A stretch of 64,000 nucleotides of DNA, from NCBI RefSeq assembly GCF_001645105.1, contig NZ_LKEG01000044.1, positions 62,001-126,000 of the forward strand, given 5' to 3'. Source of the DNA: Pseudomonas marginalis. GTDB taxonomy: Bacteria; Pseudomonadota; Gammaproteobacteria; Pseudomonadales; Pseudomonadaceae. The notes beneath the pieces were generated by a model. The model saw only the letters and a program-made list of their open reading frames with translations, was not told where the DNA came from and made no database searches. Shown one piece after another: positions 16,919 through 24,796 of the stretch. The translations under genes were made by a program, and so were the position numbers. Every line of letters begins with the position of its first letter. The first letter of the stretch is position 1.

Positions 16919-16950
16919 AAAAAGCCCTGATCGAGAGATCGGGGCTTTTT
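16919..16950. terminator. Rho-independent terminator after glcB
   Basis: AAAAAGCCCTGATC, loop GAGA, GATCGGGGCTTTTT: a stem of about 13 bp followed by T5, starting four bases after the glcB stop. The A/T symmetry means it could also act on the opposite strand. Confidence 0.9.
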
Positions 16951-16978
16951 CTTTGGGCTTGTGGTGGCTGAACTGGCG

Positions 16979-17050
16979 CTATCGGGGGCAAGCCCCCTCC
17001 CACAACTAATAGGCGGCGCAGCAACATGTGGGAGGGGGCTTGCCCCCGAT
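16979..17050. repeat. REPIN, family A, between glcB and the receiver gene
   Basis: Nearly perfect inverted copies at 16979-17004 and 17026-17050 are separated by about 21 bases. They lie between two convergent genes. Confidence 0.9.
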
Positions 17051-17074
17051 GAGGCCGTTATATACACCGCAGAA

Positions 17075-17521
17075 TCAGGACGCCATCCCCAACTCTCGCT
17101 TGACCAACTTCGCCAACTTCACGCTATCAATCGGCTTGAGCAGAAAGTCCACCACGCTCAAATGCATCGCATCGATCACATCCGGCGCTTCCGCATCCCC
17201 CGACATAATGATGATGGGCAATGCCGCACGGGTGGATTCACGCACCTGGCGGATCAGTTCCAAGCCATTGCTGGGCGCCATGCGCAGGTCGGTGATCAGC
17301 AAACCGATAGAGCTGCTGGACTTCAACAAATTCCACGCCGCCTCACCATTCTCAGCGGTCATGCAGCGAATACCGTCCAGCCCCAGGATCTCCGCCAGCA
17401 GTTCACGCGCATCCTTGTCGTCGTCAACAATCAATACGCGTTGTGGCGGTAAATCAGGCTCCAGCATCACGGCGCTCAGCGCCTCGCGCTCGGCATCGCT
17501 CAAAATATCGTGATCGGACAT
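17075..17521 (-). CDS. Stand-alone response regulator receiver protein
   Basis: A 148-residue protein contains a REC domain (about 27-145) and no output domain. The acidic pocket is VDDD (33-35), the phospho-acceptor is Asp78 in LLITDLRMAP, the conserved Ser/Thr is in IIMSGDA, and the lysine is Lys129 in FLLKPID. About 25 polar residues precede the domain. The start at 17521 (MSDHDILSD) is a choice; in-frame ATGs upstream (MRIAENR, MIALPQ) would extend it to 170 residues. No kinase is adjacent, so the phosphodonor is unknown. It is divergent from the cNMP/CBS gene. It may act like a CheY-type or phosphorelay intermediate protein. Confidence 0.82.
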   Translation of the reverse strand: MSDHDILSDAEREALSAVMLEPDLPPQRVLIVDDDKDARELLAEILGLDGIRCMTAENGEAAWNLLKSSSSIGLLITDLRMAPSNGLELIRQVRESTRAALPIIIMSGDAEAPDVIDAMHLSVVDFLLKPIDSVKLAKLVKRELGMAS

Positions 17522-17728
17522 ACGGTTCTCAGCAATTCTCATCAATCTCCCAGCACACTCGTCAGACATCTGCGGGAGGGCGATCAATGTGCACTTCGTC
17601 GGAAAGTTTGCCTAGTGGGTGTTCTACGGGGTTTGGACGATAGTCATGTAAGGTTTTTCCCTAGTTCTGCGGCATTTTCAGCGACCTAGACTTACGTCCA
17701 ATGGGCACCCGCCGCGCAGGGGTCGACC

Positions 17729-19702
17729 ATGAAGGACGATAACGACAAAAAAATTGCGGTCACTGTTATGAGTAAAGCTGATGCTTTCGCCCAAGCGGGG
17801 AAAACTGCTGTGTTGCAGAACATTCACGGCACCCTGCAGTTCCTGCAACGCTTCCCGCCCTTCAACCAGATGGAAAACGCCCACCTGGCATTTTTGGTGG
17901 AACAGTGCCAGTTACGCTTCTATGGCCCCGGTGAGAGCATCCTCAAACCGTCGGGCGGGCCGGTTGAACACTTTTACATCGTCAAGCAGGGCCGGGTCGT
18001 CGGTGAGCGGCCCGTGGCCAATCAAGAAACCGCTGAAACCACCTTCGAAATCACCACCGGCGAATGCTTCCCGCTGGCCGCACTCCTGGGTGAGCGGGCG
18101 ACCCGCACCGAGCACAAGGCCGCCGAAGACACCTTCTGCCTGCAGCTGAACAAGCCTGCGTTTATCAAGCTGTTCGCGCTGTCCAGCCCGTTTCGCGACT
18201 TTGCCCTGCGTGGCGTCAGCAGCCTGTTGGACCAGGTCAATCAGCAGGTTCAGCAAAAAGCCGTGGAAACCCTCGGCACTCAATACTCCTTGAACACCCG
18301 CCTCGGCGAATTGGCCATGCGCCATCCGGTCACGTGCAGCCCAAGCACACCCCTGCGCGAAGCGGTGACGCTGATGCATGAGCAGCAGGTGGGCAGCATC
18401 GTAATCGTCGATGAGCACAAAGCCCCCCTGGGAATATTTACCCTGCGCGACCTGCGCCAGGTGGTGGCCGATGGCGCCAGCGACTTCAGCCAGGCCATCG
18501 ACGGCCACATGACCCAGGCGCCCTTCTTCTTGACCCCGGACCACAGCGCCTTCGACGCCGCGATCGCCATGACCGAACGGCATATCGCCCATGTGTGCCT
18601 GGTCAAGGACCAGCGCCTGTGCGGCGTGGTGTCCGAGCGCGACCTGTTTTCCCTGCAACGCGTGGACCTGGTGCACCTGGCCCGTACTATCCGCAACGCG
18701 CCGCGTGTGGATAATTTGGTGGCGATTCGCGGTGAGATCGGCCAGTTGGTGGAGCGCATGCTGGCCCATGGCGCATCGTCTACCCAGATCACCCACATCA
18801 TTACGCTGCTCAACGATCACACCGTGTGCCGCGTGATTGAGCTGACGCTCGCCGAAAAAGGCGACCCCGGCGTTCCATTCAGCTGGTTGTGTTTTGGCAG
18901 CGAAGGCCGTCGTGAACAGACGCTGTACACCGACCAGGACAACGGCATCCTGTTTGACGCCAGGGACGCCGCCGAAGCGGCCGAGATTCGTGGGCGTTTG
19001 CTGCCACTCGCGCAGCAGATCAACCAGAGCCTGGCGCTGTGCGGGTTCAGCCTGTGCAAGGGCAACATCATGGCCGGCAACCCCGAGCTGTGTTTGTCGC
19101 GGGCCGAATGGGCGCGGCGTTTCGCGGCGTTTATCCGCGAGGCGACGCCGGAGAATCTGTTGGGCTCCAGCATCTATTTCGATCTGCGCGTGGTGTGGGG
19201 CGATGAACGTGGCTGCGAGCAACTGCGCCAAGGCATCCTGGATCAGGTCGCGGATAACCGATTGTTCCAACGCATGCTGGCCGAGAACGCGTTGCGCCAG
19301 CGGCCGCCCGTCGGACGTTTCCGCGAATTTGTGCTGACCCGTAAAGGCGGCGAGAAAGCCACCCTCGACCTCAAGGTGCAGGGCCTCACGCCCTTTGTCG
19401 ACGGCGCGCGCTTGCTGGCCCTGGCTAACGGTATCCACGCCAACAACACCCTGGAACGCCTGCGCCAGCTGGTGGTCAAGGCCGTGATCGAGCCCCTGGA
19501 CGGCGCGGCCTATGAAGAGGCTTACCACTTTATTCAGCAAACCCGCATGCAACAGCATCAGTTGCAGACTCGTGAGAACCAGCCCTACTCCAACCGTGTC
19601 GACCCGGAGAGCCTCAACCACCTGGATCGGCGCATCCTGCGCGAATCCCTGCGCCAGGCCCAGCGCCTGCAAAGCAGCCTGACATTGCGGTATCAGCTGT
19701 GA
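17729..19702 (+). CDS. cNMP-binding, CBS-pair and DUF294 nucleotidyltransferase-like signalling protein
   Basis: This 657-residue cytoplasmic protein has three parts in order: a cyclic-nucleotide-binding-like domain (about 30-150; LRFYGPGESILKPSG), a CBS pair (about 190-320; MRHPVTCSPSTPLREAVTLM and MTQAPFFLTPDHSAFDAAIA), and a DUF294 nucleotidyltransferase with the GSEGRREQTLYTDQDNGIL core (about 390-408), where the two Asp residues match the metal site of the family, plus its substrate-binding C-terminal domain. Such proteins resemble GlnD in part and are expected to transfer a nucleotide to an unknown partner under control of a bound nucleotide. Start ATG 17729 has AGGGG upstream; 17768 is an alternative. 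Its stop overlaps the next start. Confidence 0.88.
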   Translation: MKDDNDKKIAVTVMSKADAFAQAGKTAVLQNIHGTLQFLQRFPPFNQMENAHLAFLVEQCQLRFYGPGESILKPSGGPVEHFYIVKQGRVVGERPVANQETAETTFEITTGECFPLAALLGERATRTEHKAAEDTFCLQLNKPAFIKLFALSSPFRDFALRGVSSLLDQVNQQVQQKAVETLGTQYSLNTRLGELAMRHPVTCSPSTPLREAVTLMHEQQVGSIVIVDEHKAPLGIFTLRDLRQVVADGASDFSQAIDGHMTQAPFFLTPDHSAFDAAIAMTERHIAHVCLVKDQRLCGVVSERDLFSLQRVDLVHLARTIRNAPRVDNLVAIRGEIGQLVERMLAHGASSTQITHIITLLNDHTVCRVIELTLAEKGDPGVPFSWLCFGSEGRREQTLYTDQDNGILFDARDAAEAAEIRGRLLPLAQQINQSLALCGFSLCKGNIMAGNPELCLSRAEWARRFAAFIREATPENLLGSSIYFDLRVVWGDERGCEQLRQGILDQVADNRLFQRMLAENALRQRPPVGRFREFVLTRKGGEKATLDLKVQGLTPFVDGARLLALANGIHANNTLERLRQLVVKAVIEPLDGAAYEEAYHFIQQTRMQQHQLQTRENQPYSNRVDPESLNHLDRRILRESLRQAQRLQSSLTLRYQL

Positions 19703-20406
19703 GTTTGTTCGGCTGGCTGCGTAAGAAAAAACCAGGGCTCGACGCGGCGCAACAACGACGACTGGAGCAACTGCCCAAGCCCGCGGCATTGGGCGACGGT
19801 TCATTGCGCAGCCAACGCTGGGTCGTGCTGGACCTGGAAACCAGCGGCCTGAACCTCAACCGTGACCAAGTGCTGTCCATTGGCGCGGTGGTGATCGAGG
19901 ACGGCGCGGTGGACTTCTCCCAGCTGTTCGAACGCACACTGCAACGCGCCGAGACAAAACTCAGCCCCAGCGTATTAATCCACGGCCTCGGCCCCAGTGC
20001 GATCGCCGCCGGCAGCGACCCGGTGGAAGCCCTGCTGGACTTCATGTCGTTCGTCGGCGACAGCCCGTTGCTGGCCTTCCATGCACCGTTCGATCAACAC
20101 ATGCTGTGCCGGGCGCTCAAGGACAGCCTGGGTTACCGCCTGGCCCATCCGTTTCTGGATGTGGCCGACATCGCCCCGCTGCTATGCCCGCAAGCCCATA
20201 TCCGCGAAGCCGGGCTGGACGACTGGATCAACCACTTCAACCTGCACGTGGGCGAACGCCATCACGCCAGCGCCGATGCCCTGGCCACGGCCGAGCTGAT
20301 GCTCATCCTGTTCAGCCGCGCGCGTGCACAACACATCGACACGCCTCAGGCGTTGCAAGAGCGTTTGAGCCAATGGAAACGGCGCCAACACGCGCCCTCT
20401 TTCTAA
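19699..20406 (+). CDS. DnaQ-like 3'-5' exonuclease (DEDD family)
   Basis: A 235-residue exonuclease-domain protein starts with GTG overlapping the upstream stop (GTGA). Exo I is WVVLDLETSGLNLNRDQ (about 41-57, with the Asp-x-Glu pair), Exo II is the LLAFHAPFDQHML region (about 125-137), and Exo III is HHASADALATAELM (about 188-201, HxxxxxD). It resembles the epsilon proofreading subunit in fold but is free-standing, with a basic N-terminus (LRKKKPGLD). The tight coupling to the cNMP/CBS/DUF294 gene, a pairing I recall in other Pseudomonas genomes, suggests a joint role in nucleotide signalling or turnover; this is inferred. Confidence 0.88.
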   Translation: MSLFGWLRKKKPGLDAAQQRRLEQLPKPAALGDGSLRSQRWVVLDLETSGLNLNRDQVLSIGAVVIEDGAVDFSQLFERTLQRAETKLSPSVLIHGLGPSAIAAGSDPVEALLDFMSFVGDSPLLAFHAPFDQHMLCRALKDSLGYRLAHPFLDVADIAPLLCPQAHIREAGLDDWINHFNLHVGERHHASADALATAELMLILFSRARAQHIDTPQALQERLSQWKRRQHAPSF

Positions 20407-20420
20407 CGCCGCTGATCCTC

Positions 20421-20550
20421 GTAGTGAGCGGGCTTGCCCCGCGCTGGGTGGCGCAGCCACCCCAATAAAAACACCGCGTTCTGCCCGGCAAACCGTGAAA
20501 TCAGTTTTTGGGGCCGCTACGCAGCTCAGCGCGGGGCAAGCCCACTCACC
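20421..20550. repeat. REPIN, family B: inverted GTAGTGAGCGGGCTTGCC palindromes
   Basis: A second REP family appears here. The left copy begins GTAGTGAGCGGGCTTGCC and continues through CGCGCTGGGTGGCGCAGCCA; the right copy reads inverted to CAAGCCCACTCACC. The whole unit is about 130 bp, with an inner GGGTGGCGCAGCCACCC-type hairpin in each arm. Confidence 0.88.
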
Positions 20551-20616
20551 CCAAAAGCGTCCCCCCTTCAAACCGACAGACGCCAATTGCGCCCACCCCA
20601 CGGCTCTGACACAATC

Positions 20617-20635
20617 GCGAATAATTCTCGTTAGT
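20617..20635. promoter_or_regulatory. Candidate Fur box before the sigma factor gene
   Basis: GCGAATAATTCTCGTTAGT resembles the 19-bp Fur consensus GATAATGATAATCATTATC (AATAATTCTCGTT core) and lies about 30 bases before the fecI-type start, where iron-regulated ECF genes usually carry Fur sites. Confidence 0.5.
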
Positions 20636-20663
20636 TTAAACATCGCGTTTGCCAGGTGCTGCC

Positions 20664-21182
20664 TTGTCGTCAATCCAGAACCCACACAGTGAGCTTGTTG
20701 GCGCGTTGTATCGCGACCATCGTGGCTGGCTGTTGGCGTGGCTGCGACGCAATGTGGCCTGTCCTAGCCGCGCCGAGGACCTGAGCCAGGACACCTTCAT
20801 GCGCCTGCTTGGCCGTGACGAGTTGCGCGAACCCCGCGAGCCCCGCGCGTTTCTCATCGCGATCGCCAAGGGCCTGCTGTTCGATTATTTCCGTCGCGCC
20901 GCCCTGGAACAGGCCTACCTCACCGAACTGATGCTGATCCCGGAAAGCGAACACCCTTCGCCGGAAGCCCAGCAACTGATCCTCGAAGACCTCAAGGCTA
21001 TCGACCGCCTGCTCGGCAAATTGTCGAGCAAGGCCCGCGCAGCCTTTCTCTACAACCGCCTGGACGGCATGGGCCACGCAGACATCGCCCAACGCCTCGG
21101 CGTGTCGGTGCCGCGCGTGCGCCAATACCTGGCTCAGGGCATTCGCCAGTGCTACATCGCGCTGTATGGCGAGCCGCAGTGA
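20664..21182 (+). CDS. fiuI: FecI-type ECF sigma factor, FiuI-like
   Basis: This is a 172-residue extracytoplasmic-function sigma factor. Region 2 is at about 9-75 (CPSRAEDLSQDTFMRLLGRD) and region 4 at about 110-165 (HADIAQRLGVSVPRVRQYLA). The start is TTG at 20664 (MSSIQNPHSEL), with AGGTG six bases upstream; another TTG at 20649 in frame is possible. In this family FecR at the membrane activates the sigma factor when the outer-membrane receptor binds its ferric siderophore, and the sigma factor then transcribes the receptor gene. The adjacent order sigma-FecR-receptor matches P. aeruginosa fiuIRA. A candidate Fur box precedes it. Confidence 0.88.
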   Translation: MSSIQNPHSELVGALYRDHRGWLLAWLRRNVACPSRAEDLSQDTFMRLLGRDELREPREPRAFLIAIAKGLLFDYFRRAALEQAYLTELMLIPESEHPSPEAQQLILEDLKAIDRLLGKLSSKARAAFLYNRLDGMGHADIAQRLGVSVPRVRQYLAQGIRQCYIALYGEPQ

Positions 21183-22147
21183 CCGTGATCAGTTCCAAGC
21201 CGGTCTCGGCCCGTGTGCTGGATGCGGCGATTGCCTGGCAACTGTCCTTCGATTCGGGCGACGGCAGCGTGGTGGAGCGCGAAGAATTCGACAAATGGCT
21301 GGCCAGCGATGAAGAGCACGCCCGCGCCTGGCGGCAGTTGGGCATGCTCGACCAGCGTTTCAGTGCGGCCTCGGGCCCGGCGCGGGCGGCGTTGTTGCAA
21401 TCGCGTGAGGGCATTCGCCAGCGTGTGCGCAAGTTGGGCAGTGGTCTGGCGAGTATCGCCGTGGTAATTGGCCTGGCGTTGTTTGCCGGTGAGCGTTATG
21501 TGCCGGTCCACTATTGGCTGGCTGACCAACGTACCGCCACCGGCGAGCAGCGCACGCTGAAACTGGCGGACGGCACGCTGATCAACCTCAATACCCACAG
21601 CGCTATCGATGTGCGTTTTGATGAAAAACGCCGACTGATCGTGTTGCAGGAAGGCGAAATCCTGGTCGAGACCGGCCACCACGACGCACGCCCGTTCTAT
21701 GTGCAAACTCGCGACGGCAGCCTGCGGGCACTGGGCACGCGGTTTATCGTCAAGCGCGAAGACGACGCCACGCGCTTGAGCGTGCTGCAGTCGGCGGTGG
21801 CCGCTCAGCCCGAAGCCCTGCACCGGGAACAGATTTTCAAGGAAGGCCAGCAAGTGCTGATGCGCAGCGACGGTCTGGGCCCTACGCTTGCCGTCACCCC
21901 GGCCACCGACGCCTGGACCCGCGGCATGCTGGTGGTGGACAACGCTCGCCTGGGCGATGTGGTCGAGGAGCTGAGCCGCTACCGCACCGGTTACCTGGGC
22001 GTGGATAAAAACGTGGCCGACCTGCGCATCACCGGCAGCTTCCCGCTGCACGACACCACCTTGGCGCTCAACGCGCTGCTGCCGACGCTGCCGGTGCAGA
22101 TCGAGCAGCACACACCGTGGTGGGTGACGGTTACGCGTAAGCCTTAG
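21179..22147 (+). CDS. fiuR: FecR-type anti-sigma/sigma regulator, FiuR-like
   Basis: The 322-residue protein starts at GTG 21179, overlapping the sigma-factor stop (GTGA). The N-terminal cytoplasmic part (about 1-80) holds the DUF4880/FecR N-terminal domain with EEFDKWLASDEEHARAWRQL. One transmembrane segment (LASIAVVIGLALFAG, about 83-97) is followed by the periplasmic FecR domain (about 110-215; LADGTLINLNTHSAIDVRF) and a C-terminal STN-like region that contacts the receptor signalling domain. It transmits receptor occupancy to the sigma factor encoded upstream. Confidence 0.92.
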   Translation: MTVISSKPVSARVLDAAIAWQLSFDSGDGSVVEREEFDKWLASDEEHARAWRQLGMLDQRFSAASGPARAALLQSREGIRQRVRKLGSGLASIAVVIGLALFAGERYVPVHYWLADQRTATGEQRTLKLADGTLINLNTHSAIDVRFDEKRRLIVLQEGEILVETGHHDARPFYVQTRDGSLRALGTRFIVKREDDATRLSVLQSAVAAQPEALHREQIFKEGQQVLMRSDGLGPTLAVTPATDAWTRGMLVVDNARLGDVVEELSRYRTGYLGVDKNVADLRITGSFPLHDTTLALNALLPTLPVQIEQHTPWWVTVTRKP

Positions 22148-22218
22148 GTTTGGCGGTGCCTTGGCTATCGCTTGCTCGCGAAGAGGCCCTGCCAACCCCC
22201 TCAAATACCCCAGACAAA

Positions 22219-22289
22219 AAATATTTCCATCCCCCCCTATCACTTTTCACTTCTCGTTCGGCACCTAGGCAATTGAGAAATATTTCCAT
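22219..22289. promoter_or_regulatory. Receptor promoter region with a direct repeat AAATATTTCCAT
   Basis: AAATATTTCCAT occurs at 22219-22230 and again at 22278-22289, 59 bases apart, in the otherwise AT-rich gap between fiuR and fiuA. The second copy ends 14 bases before the fiuA start. Its role is unknown; one copy could belong to the ECF-sigma promoter. Confidence 0.4.
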
Positions 22290-22303
22290 TCAGGAGCCGC
22301 CGT

Positions 22304-24733
22304 ATGTCCCGCACGCTAGACACCTTGTTGCGCCCCAGCCTGTTAGCCGTGGCCATTGCCCTCAGCGCCCCGCTGGCCAGCACCGCGCTGGTCGCCGCCG
22401 AACAGGCGTCCAGCGTGCGCGCCTACAACCTGCCGGCGGCGCCACTGGCCAGCACCCTGAACCAGATCGCCAGCCAGGGCGGCCTCGCGCTGACCCTCAG
22501 CCCGGCGCTGGCGTCGGGCAAGACCTCGGCGCCGGTCCAGGGCCAGTTCGATGCGCCGGGAGCGCTGCGTGAGGCGCTGCGTGGGACGGGTTTGCAGTTG
22601 GAGCAAAGCAGTGCGGGGACTTATACGTTGGTGGCTGTGCCGGAGGGGGCCGTGGCGTTGCCCACCACCAATATCACCGGCCAGGACAGTTATGAAAGCG
22701 CCTGGGGTCCGGTAGACGGCTACCTGGCCAAGCGCACCGCCTCAGGCACCAAGACCGACACCGCGCTCGTCGAGGCACCGCGCTCGATTTCCGTCGCCAC
22801 CCGTGAGCAGATGCAGGACCGCAACGTCCAGAACCTGGATGACGCGGTCAAATACATGCCCGGCATCGTGTCTGCCAGCTACGGCAGCGACACCCGTTAT
22901 GACTGGATGCGTGTGCGCGGCTTCGAGCCGACCCAGTTCCTCGACGGCCTGCCACTGCCGCGCGGTGTGTATGCCAACCCGAAAGCCGAAACCTGGAACC
23001 TCGACCGCCTCGCCTTGCTGCGCGGCCCGGCTTCGTCGGTCTACGGCCAGACCCCTCCGGGCGGCCTGCTGGATATGGTCAGCCGACGCCCCAGCGACGA
23101 ATCCAGCCACGCCATCCAAGTGCAGTACGGCAGCGACAACTACCGCCAGATCAACTTCGCAAGCACCGGCAAGATCGACGATGAAGGCCAGTTCCTTTAT
23201 GGCCTCAGCGGCGTGGTGCGCGATGCAGGGACTCAGGTCGACCATATCGACAACAAGCGCTACAACATTGCGCCGAGCCTGACGTGGAACATTGACACCG
23301 ACACCAAACTGACGCTGCTCTCGCAATTCACCCGCGACGATACGGGTACCACCAGCCAGTTCCTGCCGATCCAGGGCACCAAGATCAAATCACCGTTGGG
23401 CGAGGTTTCCCACCACAAGAACCTGGGCGATCCAGACTACGAGTACTACGACCGCACCTACTACGCGCTGGGCTACGCCTTCGAACACCGCTTCAACGAC
23501 ACCTGGCAGTTCAAGCAGAACCTGCGCTATACCAAGTCGGAATTGTCGTTCCAGCAGTTGACCGTGGGTTCCTATGCCTTCTCTCCCGCTAATGCAGCGG
23601 GCGATATCAGCCGTTCGACGACCAACGTTGACGAGAACATCGGACAGTTCGCGGTAGACAACAACTTCCAGGCGGATTTTGCTACCGGCGATATCACCCA
23701 CACCTTGCTGCTTGGCCTTGATCACCAGCGCACCGATACGTCCTACCGCGCAATTTTCGGAACAGCGTCGGATACCAACATTTTCAACCCGATCAACACC
23801 CAGCCGACGGTGCGCCCGACCACTGTCCGACCTTTTTACGACTACAACCAGAAAACCGTACAAACCGGCCTTTACGTACAAGACCAGATGGCCTTGGACA
23901 AATGGCGCCTGACCTTGGGCGGTCGTGAAGACTGGGTGCACCAAGGCACCACTTACTTCAACCAAAGCGACGCAACCAACACTGACCGCAGCAAGAACTT
24001 CAGCGGCAACGCGGCGCTGAGCTATGTGTTCGACTCGGGCTTCGTGCCGTACCTGTCCTATGCCGAATCCTTCCAGCCAGCGAGCAACGCCAGCGTCTCG
24101 CCAACCGAATCGTACAAACCCACCGAAGGCAAGCAATGGGAACTGGGGGTCAAGTACCAGCCGCCCGGTTCCAACACCTTGTTGAGCGCAGCGGTGTACG
24201 ACCTGACCCAGAAAAATGTGCTGGTTACCAGCTTCCAGTCAGGTGGTGTCTCCATCACCGACCAGACCGGCGAAGTGAAGGTCAAGGGCCTGGAACTGGA
24301 AGCGGTGTCTGACGTAACCGAAAACCTCAAGGTGATCGCCGCCTACACGCTGGCCAAATCCGAAGTGCAAAAAGGCCAATACAAAGGCAACCGCCTGCAA
24401 CTCATGCCCAACCAGCAAGCCTCGCTGTGGACCGACTACACCTGGCACACCGGCCCGCTCGACGGTTTCGGAATCGGCTTCGGTGCCCGCTACACCGGTA
24501 ATACCTACGGCGATCAGGCCAACACCTGGCTGGGCAAGGCCAATGCCTACACCGTGTTCGATGGTGCAGTGCACTACGACCTGGGTCGGCTGGACAACAG
24601 CCTGAAAGGTGCATCGGTGAAGTTGAACGCCACCAACCTGTTCAACAAGGACTACCTGTCCACCTGTGATGGTAACTACTGCTACTTCGGCGACCAACGC
24701 AGCGTCGTCGCCAGCGCTACCTACCAGTGGTAA
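22304..24733 (+). CDS. fiuA: TonB-dependent siderophore receptor with signalling domain, FiuA-like
   Basis: This 809-residue outer-membrane transducer has a signal peptide (about 1-32, ending ALVAA), an N-terminal periplasmic STN signalling domain (about 38-110; RAYNLPAAPLASTLNQIASQ), a plug domain (about 140-260; EAPRSISVATREQMQDRNVQ and LLRGPASSVYGQTPPGG) and a 22-strand barrel ending with the aromatic ATYQW. The type is FhuA/FiuA/FecA. The genetic setting next to FecI/FecR genes and the resemblance to P. aeruginosa FiuA suggest a ferrichrome or other hydroxamate xenosiderophore, but the ligand is not proven by sequence. The start at 22304 follows AGGAG. Confidence 0.9.
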   Translation: MSRTLDTLLRPSLLAVAIALSAPLASTALVAAEQASSVRAYNLPAAPLASTLNQIASQGGLALTLSPALASGKTSAPVQGQFDAPGALREALRGTGLQLEQSSAGTYTLVAVPEGAVALPTTNITGQDSYESAWGPVDGYLAKRTASGTKTDTALVEAPRSISVATREQMQDRNVQNLDDAVKYMPGIVSASYGSDTRYDWMRVRGFEPTQFLDGLPLPRGVYANPKAETWNLDRLALLRGPASSVYGQTPPGGLLDMVSRRPSDESSHAIQVQYGSDNYRQINFASTGKIDDEGQFLYGLSGVVRDAGTQVDHIDNKRYNIAPSLTWNIDTDTKLTLLSQFTRDDTGTTSQFLPIQGTKIKSPLGEVSHHKNLGDPDYEYYDRTYYALGYAFEHRFNDTWQFKQNLRYTKSELSFQQLTVGSYAFSPANAAGDISRSTTNVDENIGQFAVDNNFQADFATGDITHTLLLGLDHQRTDTSYRAIFGTASDTNIFNPINTQPTVRPTTVRPFYDYNQKTVQTGLYVQDQMALDKWRLTLGGREDWVHQGTTYFNQSDATNTDRSKNFSGNAALSYVFDSGFVPYLSYAESFQPASNASVSPTESYKPTEGKQWELGVKYQPPGSNTLLSAAVYDLTQKNVLVTSFQSGGVSITDQTGEVKVKGLELEAVSDVTENLKVIAAYTLAKSEVQKGQYKGNRLQLMPNQQASLWTDYTWHTGPLDGFGIGFGARYTGNTYGDQANTWLGKANAYTVFDGAVHYDLGRLDNSLKGASVKLNATNLFNKDYLSTCDGNYCYFGDQRSVVASATYQW

Positions 24734-24753
24734 TCGGCTGAGTTAACCACCAG

Positions 24754-24771
24754 GCCGCCCCAGTGGGCGGC
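24754..24771 (+). terminator. Stem-loop between fiuA and the PepSY gene
   Basis: GCCGCCC, loop CAGT, GGGCGGC followed by TTTGG, 20 bases after the fiuA stop. The T-run is short, so it may only partly terminate and set lower expression of the downstream genes. Confidence 0.55.
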
Positions 24772-24796
24772 TTTGGTGTGTCTGAAGGTTGAAAAA

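Noticed and set aside
22160..22185. Short sequence GCTATCGCTTGCTCGCGAAG after fiuR, similar to another Pseudomonas REP type.
   Set aside because: Only a single short unpaired stretch; not enough to call an element.
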